Of a stretch of 64,000 bases of DNA, positions 52,076-60,685 are shown one piece after another. Numbering within the stretch: position 1 is the stretch's first letter; the number at the start of each line of letters is the position of its first letter. The notes under the pieces were generated by a model. The model worked only from the letters and a program-made list of their open reading frames with translations, had not been told where the DNA came from and did no database searches. Origin of the DNA: Pseudomonadota bacterium (GTDB lineage: Bacteria; Pseudomonadota; Alphaproteobacteria; Rhizobiales; Rhizobiaceae); NCBI GenBank assembly GCA_023457435.1, contig JAEWLS010000034.1, positions 57,196 through 121,195 of the forward strand. The letters run 5' to 3'. Both the position numbers and the translations under genes were made by a program.

Positions 52076-53617
52076 TTGCCGACGCCGCGCCTCCTGCCGG
52101 GCCTCGCCGCCATCGCTGCAATCGCGGCGCTGATCGGCGGGGCGTTCGTCGGCCTCCTCCTCGAGGCCGGAGACGACTGGAGCGGCGCGGTCGCTGCCTT
52201 CGACGGCTACCTTCGCGGCATCGTTCGCTTCACGTTGTGGCAGGCGGGGCTGTCGACGCTGCTCTCGGTGGCGCCCGCGATCCTCGTGGCGCGAGCGCTG
52301 GCGCGCCATCCCGCCTTTCCCGGCCGCCGACTGCTGCTCGGGCTTTTCGCCGTGCCGCTCGCCCTGCCGGCGATCGTCGCCGCGCTCGGCGTGCTGGCTC
52401 TCTACGGCCGCGCCGGCTGGCTGGCGCCGCTCTTCGGCAGCGGCTGGCAGGGGATTTACGGTCTCTCCGGCATCCTCGTCGCGCATGTGTTCTTCAACTT
52501 GCCTCTTGCGACGCGCCTGTTGCTGGAGGCCTTGGAAACCGTGCCGGCCGACCAGTGGCGGCTCTCGGCACAACTCGGAATGGGCGCGAAAAGCAGCTTC
52601 CGCCACATCGAATGGCCGGCGATGCGCTCCGCGCTGCCCGGCGTCGCCGCCCTGGTCTTCATGCTGTGCCTTACGTCCTTCACCATCGTGCTGCTGCTCG
52701 GCGGCGGACCCGGCGCGACGACGCTGGAGGTGGCGATTTACCAGTCGCTGCGCTTCGATTTCGATGTCGCGCGCGCCGTCGCCCTGACGGTGCTGCAGCT
52801 TGCCATCACGGTAGCCGCGGTAGCGCTGATGGGGCGGATCGGCGCGAGCGGCATCGGCGAGGCCGGCATTTCGGTGTCGCGGCCGTATCGCATCTGGACC
52901 GGCGGGCCGGAGCGCCTGTTCAGCGCCGCGATCCTGCTTGTGGCCGCAGCCTTCGTCGCCGGTCCGCTGCTCGCAACCCTGCTCTCAGGCGCGTCGGCCG
53001 ATCTTTCCCGCCTTGCTGGCGAGGAGAGCGTCCGTCGCGCGACGCTCGTCAGCCTGTCGCTGGCGTCGGTTTCGGCCGTGCTGGCGGTCGCGATGGCTCT
53101 GGCGCTGATATCGAGTCGTCGAGCGCTGGATTTAGCACCGATGCTTTCGCTGGTCGTCCCTCCGATCGTCATCGGCGCCGGCTGGTTCATGATCCTGCGT
53201 CGCACCGGCGGCGTCTTTGCCGCCGCACCGTTCATGGTCGCCGCGGCCAACGCGGTAATGGCCATGCCGTTCGCCATGCGCGCGCTCAAGCCCGCCTATC
53301 ACGCCGCCGCCGCGCGCCACGACCGGCTGGCTTCATCCCTCGGCATCGTCGGATGGAACCGGCTGCGCCTTGTCGACTGGCCTGCGCTTCGGCGGCCGCT
53401 CGGCGTCGCCTTCGCTTTCGCGATGGCGCTGTCGCTGGGCGACCTCGGTGTCATCGCCCTGTTCGGCTCGGAAAGCGTCAAGACGCTGCCTTACCTGCTG
53501 ATGGAGCGCATGGGCTCCTACCGCACCAGCGATGCGGCAGGTATCGCCCTGTTCCTCGGCATGATCTGCCTCGGACTCGTGCTCGCCGGAGACCGGTTGG
53601 GAAGGGTGCGTGCATGA
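52076..53617 (+). CDS. thiP: Thiamine ABC transporter permease ThiP
   Basis: 513 residues from TTG 52076, about 12 membrane helices in two permease halves, each with an EAA-like loop (QLGMGAKSSFRHIEWP and SLGIVGWNRLRLVDWPALRRP). Inner-membrane channel of the thiamine importer. Its stop overlaps the thiQ start (ATGA). Confidence 0.95.
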   Translation: MPTPRLLPGLAAIAAIAALIGGAFVGLLLEAGDDWSGAVAAFDGYLRGIVRFTLWQAGLSTLLSVAPAILVARALARHPAFPGRRLLLGLFAVPLALPAIVAALGVLALYGRAGWLAPLFGSGWQGIYGLSGILVAHVFFNLPLATRLLLEALETVPADQWRLSAQLGMGAKSSFRHIEWPAMRSALPGVAALVFMLCLTSFTIVLLLGGGPGATTLEVAIYQSLRFDFDVARAVALTVLQLAITVAAVALMGRIGASGIGEAGISVSRPYRIWTGGPERLFSAAILLVAAAFVAGPLLATLLSGASADLSRLAGEESVRRATLVSLSLASVSAVLAVAMALALISSRRALDLAPMLSLVVPPIVIGAGWFMILRRTGGVFAAAPFMVAAANAVMAMPFAMRALKPAYHAAAARHDRLASSLGIVGWNRLRLVDWPALRRPLGVAFAFAMALSLGDLGVIALFGSESVKTLPYLLMERMGSYRTSDAAGIALFLGMICLGLVLAGDRLGRVRA

Positions 53618-54345
53618 GCGGCGCGCACATCCGATGCGAAAACGTGTCCTTTTCCTACGGCGAGGCGCCGATGGCGTTCGACATTGCGGTAGCCGCCGGC
53701 GAGATCGTCGCCCTCATGGGTCCGAGCGGGTCCGGCAAGTCGACGCTGCTGTCGCTGATCGCCGGCTTCGAAACGCCCGGATCAGGCCGCATCCTTATCG
53801 ACGATCTGGACGTCACGCGCCTGCCGCCAGCTTCCCGCCCGGTGTCGATGGTATTCCAGGAAAACAATCTGTTCGGCCATCTCGATGTCGCTGCCAATGT
53901 AGGGCTCGGCCGGTCGCCGGCCCTGCGGCTCTCCGATGCGGACAATGCCGACATTGCGGCCGCGCTTGCCCGCGTCGGCCTAGGTGGCAAGGAGAAACGG
54001 CTGCCGCGCGAGCTTTCCGGCGGCGAACGCCAGCGCGTCGCGCTGGCGCGCGTGCTGGTACGCGACCGGCCGGTGCTGCTGCTCGACGAGCCATTCGCCG
54101 CGCTCGGGCCGGCGTTGCGCGAGGACATGCTGTCGCTGCTCGCCGAACTGCACCGCGAGCGGGGCATGACGGTGCTGATGGCGACGCACGAGCCGGGGGA
54201 CGCCTTGGCGATCGCGCGAAGCATCGCCTTCGTCGAAGGCGGTCACGTCGCTGCGCATCGACCGACCGGCGATTTCTTCGGTCCCGACGCTCCGGACGCA
54301 TTCGTCCGATATGCGGGCGCGACGCGCCGTCGAACGCCCGCGTAA
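53614..54345 (+). CDS. thiQ: Thiamine ABC transporter ATPase ThiQ
   Basis: 243 residues from ATG 53614, overlapping thiP by 4 bases. Walker A GPSGSGKST, Q-loop FQENNLF, signature LSGGERQRV, Walker B VLLLDEPFAALG, and H-loop THEPGDA. A much longer frame through thiB and thiP enters the same frame but is only a shadow. Confidence 0.96.
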   Translation: MSGAHIRCENVSFSYGEAPMAFDIAVAAGEIVALMGPSGSGKSTLLSLIAGFETPGSGRILIDDLDVTRLPPASRPVSMVFQENNLFGHLDVAANVGLGRSPALRLSDADNADIAAALARVGLGGKEKRLPRELSGGERQRVALARVLVRDRPVLLLDEPFAALGPALREDMLSLLAELHRERGMTVLMATHEPGDALAIARSIAFVEGGHVAAHRPTGDFFGPDAPDAFVRYAGATRRRTPA

Positions 54346-54527
54346 GGCCACATTCTGCTTCCATTCCGGGCAGGTTCGACGGCGGGTCGGCCCGGCACGC
54401 GGCTTGTCACGGCCGTCTGCCTGTGGCTTAGGTCCGCGCACTCGCAGCCGTTCCCTACGGAAAGGACCCGACCCTGGCCGAAATCGCCGTCACAGCGGAC
54501 GTCACGCGCTCCACGCGCGCCCGCGGC

Positions 54528-55973
54528 GTGGCCGGGCTGGGGCTCACGCTGCTGCTGCTTGCCGGCTGCCAGAGCGTGGACTTTGGCGATTCGTCGGGCT
54601 TCAAGCCGTCGACGACGCCGGTCACGATCGACACCGTCACCCGCAACGATCGTCTTGCCGGCATCGCCCGCGAGCAGCATCCGCGCATCCTCGCCACCTA
54701 TGGCGGCGAGTATTCGGACCAGAAGCTCGAGCGCGCGGTGGCGAAGATCGTCGGCCAGCTCCTTCAGAGTGGCGAGAATCCACAGCAGACCTATCAGGTC
54801 ACCATCCTGAACTCGCCGAGCGTCAACGCCTTCGCGCTGCCCGGCGGTTATCTCTACGTGACGCGGGGGCTGCTCGCGCTCGCCAACGACTCGGCCGAGC
54901 TCGCGACGGTCATCGCCCACGAGATGGCGCACGTCACCGCCAATCACGGCCTCCAGCGCCAGCAGAAGGAGGCCGAGGAGGTCCTGGCGGCGCAGGTCGT
55001 GAACGACGTGCTCGGCGGCGATCCCAACGCCCAGGTGGCACTCGTGCGTGGCAAGTTGCGTCTGGCGCAGTTCTCCCGAAACCAGGAGCTCGAGGCCGAC
55101 GCGATCGGCATCAAGGCTGCCGCGCAGGCGGGGTACGACCCGTTCGCCGCCTCTCGCTTCCTGCAGTCGATGGCGTCCTATACGGATTTCCGCTCGGTCA
55201 GTGGTGCCGGCGACGCCAGCCTCGACTTCCTTGCGTCGCATCCGAACGCGCCGCAGCGCATCGAGCTTGCAGCCCGGCACGCGCGCAATTTCGGCATGCC
55301 CGGCACCGGATCCCGCGACCGGGATTCGCTGCTCGACGGCATCGACGGCATGCTCTACGGCGACACCGCCGAGGAAGGCTACGTTCGCGGCCAGACCTTC
55401 CTGCATCCGGGTCTCGGCATCTCGTTCTCCGTTCCGGCCGGCTTCGTGATCGACAACAGCGCCGCCGCTGTCACCGCCGCCGGGCCCGGTGAAGTCGCGG
55501 TGCGGTTCGACGGCGTGACACTGTCGGAGCGGACGGCGCTGACCGACTATGTGCGGTCCGGCTGGGTTACCGGTCTCGATCCGTCCAGCGTTCGCGAGCA
55601 CACTGTCGCCGGCCGCCCGGCGGCGCGCGGCTCGGCGCGGGTCGATGGCTGGGCGTTCGAGATCGTGGTCATTCGGGCCGGTTCGCAAGTCTACCGGCTG
55701 CTCACGGCCGCACCGCAAGCCAGCGCAGCGCTGAACCCGACGTCTGATAGCGTCTCGGCAAGTTTTCGCCTGCTTTCCGCCGCCGAGAAACAGGCGCTTC
55801 AGCCGCTGCGCGTGCGAATCATCACAGCAGGGCCCGGTGACACGCTGGGCACGCTGTCGGCACGCATGTTCGGCGTCGATCGCAAGCTCGAGCTTTTCCG
55901 CGTCCTCAACGGACTCCCTGCCGGTGCTACCATTCCGCCCGGTGCGCGCGTGAAGATCGTCACCGATCGCTGA
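54528..55973 (+). CDS. M48 family lipoprotein metalloprotease
   Basis: 481 residues from GTG 54528. Lipoprotein signal with lipobox LLAGC (C14). Zinc protease motif HEMAH (H131–H135) with the downstream glutamate in ELEADAIGIKAAA. A long middle region follows, and the C-terminal 55 residues (GPGDTLGTLSARMFG … LNGLPAGATIPPGARVKI) look like a LysM peptidoglycan-binding motif. Relative of BepA/LoiP that maintains outer-membrane proteins. Stop abuts the rpoH2 stop. Confidence 0.9.
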   Translation: MAGLGLTLLLLAGCQSVDFGDSSGFKPSTTPVTIDTVTRNDRLAGIAREQHPRILATYGGEYSDQKLERAVAKIVGQLLQSGENPQQTYQVTILNSPSVNAFALPGGYLYVTRGLLALANDSAELATVIAHEMAHVTANHGLQRQQKEAEEVLAAQVVNDVLGGDPNAQVALVRGKLRLAQFSRNQELEADAIGIKAAAQAGYDPFAASRFLQSMASYTDFRSVSGAGDASLDFLASHPNAPQRIELAARHARNFGMPGTGSRDRDSLLDGIDGMLYGDTAEEGYVRGQTFLHPGLGISFSVPAGFVIDNSAAAVTAAGPGEVAVRFDGVTLSERTALTDYVRSGWVTGLDPSSVREHTVAGRPAARGSARVDGWAFEIVVIRAGSQVYRLLTAAPQASAALNPTSDSVSASFRLLSAAEKQALQPLRVRIITAGPGDTLGTLSARMFGVDRKLELFRVLNGLPAGATIPPGARVKIVTDR

Positions 55974-56834
55974 TCACGCGGATTCGAGCATTGCCTCCGG
56001 GTGAGCCTGGAGCAGGGCAGTACGCAGCTTCTCGAGCGCGCGGCTCTCGATCTGCCTCACGCGCTCCTTCGAGATGCCGAACTGCGCCCCGAGCGATTCC
56101 AGCGTTGCCCCGGCTTCCGTCAGTCGGCGCTCGCGTATGATGGACAGCTCGCGGTCGTTGAGCGCGCCGAGCGCCTCGCTCAGCCATTCCGACCGCCGCG
56201 CGACGTCGATGGTTTCCGCAACGGTCTCGTCCTGCAGCGGCGCGTCGGACACCAGGAATTCCATGCGGTCGGAGGCGCCGTTTTCGTCGCTGACCGGCGC
56301 ATTGAGCGAAGTATCGGGTCCGGAAAGCCGCGAATCCATCAATGCGACGTCGTCGCGCGAGACGCCGAGCGTCTCCGAGATCTGCCGGTGAAGTTCCGCC
56401 GAGGTCAATGAGATTGCGCCGCGGTTCAGCCTTGCGCGAAGGCGCCGCAGGTTGAAGAAGAGCGCCTTTTGCGCCGAGCTGGTGCCACCGCGCACGATGG
56501 ACCAGTTGCGCAGAATATAGTCCTGGATCGAGGCGCGGATCCACCACGTCGCGTAGGTCGAGAAGCGCACCCCGCGCTCCGGCTCGAAACGCGCGGCCGC
56601 CTCCAGCAGCCCGATATGCCCCTCCTGCACGAGATCGCTCATCGGGAGGCCGAAGCCGCGGAACTTGCCCGACATCGCGATCACCAGTCGCATATGCGCC
56701 ATCGTGATCTGGTGCAGAGCCGCCTGATCATGCCGCTCCTTCCAGGCGACGGCGAGCTCTTGCTCCTCTTCGCGCTTAAGGTAGGGCGCCCGCATGGCCG
56801 CGCGGATGATGGAATTTCCGGCTGGCTCCTGCAT
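55974..56834 (-). CDS. rpoH: RNA polymerase sigma factor RpoH2
   Basis: 286 residues from ATG 56834 (MQEPAGNSIIRAAM). Region 2 carries GLPMSDLVQEGHIGLLEAAARFEP and VRFSTYATWWIRASIQDYILRNWS; the RpoH box reads QKALFFNLR; region 4 ends in the HTH TLESLGAQFGISKERVRQIESRALEKL. The pattern matches RpoH2 of Rhizobium/Sinorhizobium rather than RpoH1. RpoH2 responds to general, often oxidative and saline, stress downstream of the EcfG sigma factor; a matching promoter lies upstream. Confidence 0.93.
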   Translation of the reverse strand: MQEPAGNSIIRAAMRAPYLKREEEQELAVAWKERHDQAALHQITMAHMRLVIAMSGKFRGFGLPMSDLVQEGHIGLLEAAARFEPERGVRFSTYATWWIRASIQDYILRNWSIVRGGTSSAQKALFFNLRRLRARLNRGAISLTSAELHRQISETLGVSRDDVALMDSRLSGPDTSLNAPVSDENGASDRMEFLVSDAPLQDETVAETIDVARRSEWLSEALGALNDRELSIIRERRLTEAGATLESLGAQFGISKERVRQIESRALEKLRTALLQAHPEAMLESA

Positions 56835-56927
56835 CGCGTCACTCCAAGGTTGCTGCTGCTCGATGGCTATACGTATGCCGCCGTGCGCCGGATGACCTCC
56901 GGGGGGCTGGCGGCTCACGGGGATCAC

Positions 56928-56952
56928 AACACCATCGTCTTGCGAACGTTCC
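56928..56952 (-). promoter_or_regulatory. EcfG-like promoter upstream of rpoH2
   Basis: On the minus strand GGAAC–N16–TGTT. The EcfG consensus is GGAAC–N16/17–CGTT, so only the first –10 base differs. It would give an rpoH2 leader of roughly 85 bases. rpoH2 is a known EcfG (RpoE2) target in S. meliloti and R. etli. Confidence 0.5.
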
Positions 56953-57084
56953 TTCACCTTCTGTTGAAGTCCCTTGATCTTCGCACTGCGCGCACCAGAC
57001 GCGCCGGCCACGCATTGACAAGCTCCCGAGGCTTCGCCACCTGATCCGCGGTCCCAACCGAACTGCGGGCCGGGAGTTCCCCCA

Positions 57085-58335
57085 ATGGACAACTATCAGC
57101 CTTTGCCCCTACCTCGCCGAGCCTCGGTCGGCGTATCGGTCGGCGGAGTCGTGGTCGGCGGTGGTGCTCCCGTCGTCGTCCAGTCGATGACCAACACCGA
57201 TACGGCCGACGTCGACGCGACGGTGGCGCAGGTTGCGGCCCTGTACCGGTCCGGCTCGGAACTGGTCCGCATCACGGTCGACCGCGACGAGAGTGCGGCG
57301 GCCGTGCCGAAGATCCGCGAGCGACTGCTGCGGCTCGGCATGGACGTGCCCCTGATCGGCGACTTCCACTACATCGGCCACAAATTGCTGGCCGATCACC
57401 CGGCCTGCGCGGAGGCGCTGGCGAAATACCGGATCAATCCCGGCAATGTCGGCTTCAAGGAGAAGAAGGACCGTCAGTTCGGCGCCATCGTCGAGACGGC
57501 GATCCGCTACGGCAAGCCGGTGCGCATCGGCGTCAACTGGGGCTCGCTCGACCAGGAGCTGCTGACCCGACTGATGGACGCGAACCAGGCCGCGGGTTTC
57601 CCGATGACCGCGGACGAGGTCACCCGCGAGGCGATCGTGCAATCGGCCATCCTCTCTGCCGAGATGGCCGAGGAGATCGGCTTGTCGCGCGACAAGATCA
57701 TACTTTCCGCCAAGGTGTCGCGCGTCCAGGACCTGATCGCGGTCTATGTCGAGCTGGCGCGGCGCTCCAACCATGCACTGCATCTCGGCCTGACCGAGGC
57801 GGGCATGGGCTCGAAGGGCATCGTCGCATCGTCCGCGGCAATGGGCATCCTCCTGCAGCAGGGTATCGGCGACACGGTCCGGGTCTCGCTGACCCCCGAA
57901 CCCGGAGGCGACCGCACCCGCGAGGTCGTCGTCGCGCAGGAACTGCTGCAGACGATGGGTTTCCGGCAGTTCCTGCCAGTCGTCGCCGCCTGCCCCGGCT
58001 GCGGGCGCACGACCTCGACCGTCTTTCAGGAACTGGCGCAGACCATCGAGGGCGACCTTCGCCGCAACATGCCGGTCTGGCGCGAGAAGTATCCGGGCGT
58101 CGAGGATCTCAAGGTCGCGGTGATGGGCTGCATCGTCAACGGACCGGGCGAATCCAAGCACGCCGACATCGGCATATCGCTTCCCGGCACCGGCGAGACG
58201 CCTGCCGCGCCTGTCTTCATCGACGGCCGCAAGGCGGCGACGTTGCGCGGTCCGGCGATTGCCGAGGATTTCCAGAAGATGGTCGCCGACTACATCGAGG
58301 CGAAGTACGGCAGCGGCCGCCAGGCGGCGGAATAG
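57085..58335 (+). CDS. ispG: 4-hydroxy-3-methylbut-2-enyl diphosphate synthase IspG
   Basis: Seventh step of the MEP isoprenoid pathway, MEcPP to HMBPP, with a 4Fe-4S cluster. 416 residues. TIM barrel start VVQSMTNTDT, conserved YRINPGNVG, and iron–sulfur ligands CPGCGRT and GCIVNGPGE. 250 bases upstream separate it from divergent rpoH2. One base separates its stop from the ThuA stop. Confidence 0.97.
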   Translation: MDNYQPLPLPRRASVGVSVGGVVVGGGAPVVVQSMTNTDTADVDATVAQVAALYRSGSELVRITVDRDESAAAVPKIRERLLRLGMDVPLIGDFHYIGHKLLADHPACAEALAKYRINPGNVGFKEKKDRQFGAIVETAIRYGKPVRIGVNWGSLDQELLTRLMDANQAAGFPMTADEVTREAIVQSAILSAEMAEEIGLSRDKIILSAKVSRVQDLIAVYVELARRSNHALHLGLTEAGMGSKGIVASSAAMGILLQQGIGDTVRVSLTPEPGGDRTREVVVAQELLQTMGFRQFLPVVAACPGCGRTTSTVFQELAQTIEGDLRRNMPVWREKYPGVEDLKVAVMGCIVNGPGESKHADIGISLPGTGETPAAPVFIDGRKAATLRGPAIAEDFQKMVADYIEAKYGSGRQAAE

Positions 58336-58336
58336 G

Positions 58337-58978
58337 CTAGCGCGCGGCCCAGTTCATGCCGCGGCGCAGGATGGTGCGCATCTGCGGCACCTCGAACTCC
58401 GACGCCACATGGCCGAGCGACGAATAGAAGACGCGGCCCCTTCCGTGCCGCCGCTTCCACACGACCGGCATGACGACGCCGTCGATCCATTCGGCGTGCT
58501 CGCCGGAGAACGTCGTCGTCGCCAGCATCTCGTTGGAAGGGTCGACATGCATGTAGTACTGCTCCGAGCGGTACGGGAAGCCGTCGATCCCGGTCATGAC
58601 CGGATCGTCCGGGCGGGTCACGTCGACGCGATAGTCGATGATGTTGCCCGGATGGGCGACCCACTGCCCCCCGACGATGAATTGGTAGTCGGGACTGTCG
58701 CGGAACGCGTCCCCCATGCCGCCGTGGAAGCCGGCCAGGCCGACCCCGTCGCGGATCGCAGCCGACAGGTTTGCGATCTCCGCCTTCTCGGCCTTCGACA
58801 TGGTGATGATCGGAACGATCAGGCTGAGCGTGTGGATGGCGGGATCGGCAAAGGCGGACGACGACGTCGCGAGCCGCACGTCGAACCCGTCTTCCTCGAG
58901 AAACCCGCGCACGATCTCGGCGCATTGCGCCGGCTCGTGGCCTTCCCAGCCTCCGTGGACGATCAACGCGCTGCGCAA
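58337..58978 (-). CDS. ThuA-like domain protein
   Basis: 213 residues from TTG 58978, chosen because GGGAGG lies 5 bases upstream; a longer frame has no ribosome site. Class I glutamine amidotransferase-like fold of ThuA: ALIVHGGWEGHEP, GVGLAGFHGGMGDAF, GRVFYSSLGH. Linked to trehalose or sugar keto-metabolism in Sinorhizobium ThuA; here it follows purH and the substrate is unknown. Confidence 0.9.
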   Translation of the reverse strand: MRSALIVHGGWEGHEPAQCAEIVRGFLEEDGFDVRLATSSSAFADPAIHTLSLIVPIITMSKAEKAEIANLSAAIRDGVGLAGFHGGMGDAFRDSPDYQFIVGGQWVAHPGNIIDYRVDVTRPDDPVMTGIDGFPYRSEQYYMHVDPSNEMLATTTFSGEHAEWIDGVVMPVVWKRRHGRGRVFYSSLGHVASEFEVPQMRTILRRGMNWAAR

Positions 58979-59006
58979 TTTCGCCTCCCGATCCTGCCGA
59001 TGGCCG

Positions 59007-60623
59007 TCAGTGCCTGAAATGCCGTACGCCGGTGAATACCATGGCGATGCCATGCTCGTCGGCAGCCTTGATCACGTCCTCGTCGCGCATCGAGCCGCCG
59101 GGCTGGATGACGGCGGTCGCGCCCGCCTCGACCGCGGCGAGCAAGCCATCGGCGAACGGGAAGAAGGCGTCTGACGCGACCACCGAGCCGCGCGTTGCGG
59201 GTTCCGCGGCGCCGGCCGCCTGGGCGGCGTCCTCGGCTTTCCGCGCGGCGATTCGCGAGGAATCGACGCGGCTCATCTGTCCGGCGCCGATGCCGACGGT
59301 GGCGCCATCCCGGACGTAGACGATCGCGTTCGACTTCACGTGCTTGGCGACCCGGAAAGCGAACTTCAGGTCGTCGAGTTCGGCCGCGGTCGGCGCGCGC
59401 CGGGTGACCACCTTGAGTTCCATGTCTTCGACCACCGCAGCGTCGCGCTCCTGTACGAGCAGTCCGCCTGCGAGGCTCTTCACCGCCAGCCCCGTGGCAC
59501 GCGGATCCGGCAGGCCGTCGGTGACGAGCAGCCGAACGTTCTTCTTGGCTGCGATGATGCCGGCCGCCTCGCCGCTCGCACCCGGCGCGATGATCACCTC
59601 GGTGAAGACCTTGGCGATCTCCTCGGCTGCCTCCGCGTCGAGTGGGCGGTTGACCGCGACTATGCCGCCGAAGGCCGAGACCGGGTCGCAGGCGAGAGCC
59701 TTGCGGTAGGCCTCTTCTATGCTGGCCCCGGTGGCGACGCCGCAAGGGTTGGCATGCTTGATGATGGTGACCGCCGCACACCTGGCGGGGTCGAACTCGG
59801 CCACCAGCTCGAACGCCGCGTCCGTGTCGTTCATGTTGTTGTAGGAAAGCTGCTTGCCCTGCAGCACGCGTGCCGTCGCCACGCCGGGGCGCGCGTCGCC
59901 GGTAGCGTAGAAGCCGGCCTTCTGGTGCGGGTTTTCGCCGTAGCGCATCACCGTGTGCAGGGTGCCGCCGAAGGCGCGGTGCGACGGCGCGTCGAGTTGC
60001 AGGGTCTCGGCCAGCCATCCCGAGATGGCAGCGTCATAGACGGCGACGCGCGCGAACGCCTTCGCCGCCAGTTCCTGCCGAAAGCGATAGTCGAGCGTGC
60101 CGCCGCCCGCCTCGAGCGCAGCGATGACCGCGGCGTAGTCGGCCGGATCGGTGACGATGGCGACATAGGCGTGGTTCTTGGCGGATGCGCGCAGCATGGC
60201 TGGCCCGCCGATGTCGATGTTCTCGACGATCGAGGCGTAGCTTCCCCCCTTCGCCCGCACCTCCTCGAACGGATAGAGGTTGATGACGGCGAGATCGATC
60301 GCGCCGATGCCGTGCGCCTCCATTGCCGCGCGATGCTCGGCATCGTCGCGGATCGCCAGCAGCCCGCCATGCACCGACGGATGCAGCGTCTTCACGCGCC
60401 CGTCCATGATCTCCGGGAAGCCGGTGACGTCGGACACGTCGCGGACCGCGATCCCGGCCGCTGCTACCGCCTTCGACGTCCCGCCGGTGGAGAGGATTTC
60501 GACGCCGCGGCAAGCGAGCGCCTGCGCCAGCTCGACCAGGCCGGTCTTGTCGGAGACCGAGATGAGCGCCCTGCGGATTGCGACGCGGTCTGGCGGGGCG
60601 ATGTTCTTCGACGCGACGGCCAT
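59007..60623 (-). CDS. purH: Bifunctional purine biosynthesis protein PurH
   Basis: Last two steps of IMP synthesis: AICAR transformylase and IMP cyclohydrolase. 538 residues from ATG 60623. N-terminal cyclohydrolase: LISVSDKTGL, STGGTSKA, GRVKTLHPSVHGG. C-terminal transformylase: KQLSYNNMNDTDAAFE, KHANPCGVA, and SDAFFPFADG. The frame remains open upstream into the heparinase gene, but that part is not coding. Confidence 0.97.
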   Translation of the reverse strand: MAVASKNIAPPDRVAIRRALISVSDKTGLVELAQALACRGVEILSTGGTSKAVAAAGIAVRDVSDVTGFPEIMDGRVKTLHPSVHGGLLAIRDDAEHRAAMEAHGIGAIDLAVINLYPFEEVRAKGGSYASIVENIDIGGPAMLRASAKNHAYVAIVTDPADYAAVIAALEAGGGTLDYRFRQELAAKAFARVAVYDAAISGWLAETLQLDAPSHRAFGGTLHTVMRYGENPHQKAGFYATGDARPGVATARVLQGKQLSYNNMNDTDAAFELVAEFDPARCAAVTIIKHANPCGVATGASIEEAYRKALACDPVSAFGGIVAVNRPLDAEAAEEIAKVFTEVIIAPGASGEAAGIIAAKKNVRLLVTDGLPDPRATGLAVKSLAGGLLVQERDAAVVEDMELKVVTRRAPTAAELDDLKFAFRVAKHVKSNAIVYVRDGATVGIGAGQMSRVDSSRIAARKAEDAAQAAGAAEPATRGSVVASDAFFPFADGLLAAVEAGATAVIQPGGSMRDEDVIKAADEHGIAMVFTGVRHFRH

Positions 60624-60685
60624 GGCGTTCCTCGGCGTTTGGTCGCCGGGCCGTAGCGAGCGGCCGCGCGCTTGGCAAGCGCCGC

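Noticed and set aside
51172..53613. Long plus-strand frame (over 1000 codons to 54345) through thiB and thiP
   Set aside because: It is Arg/Gly/Ala-rich shadow sequence in the +1 frame; only its last part, thiQ, has real motifs.
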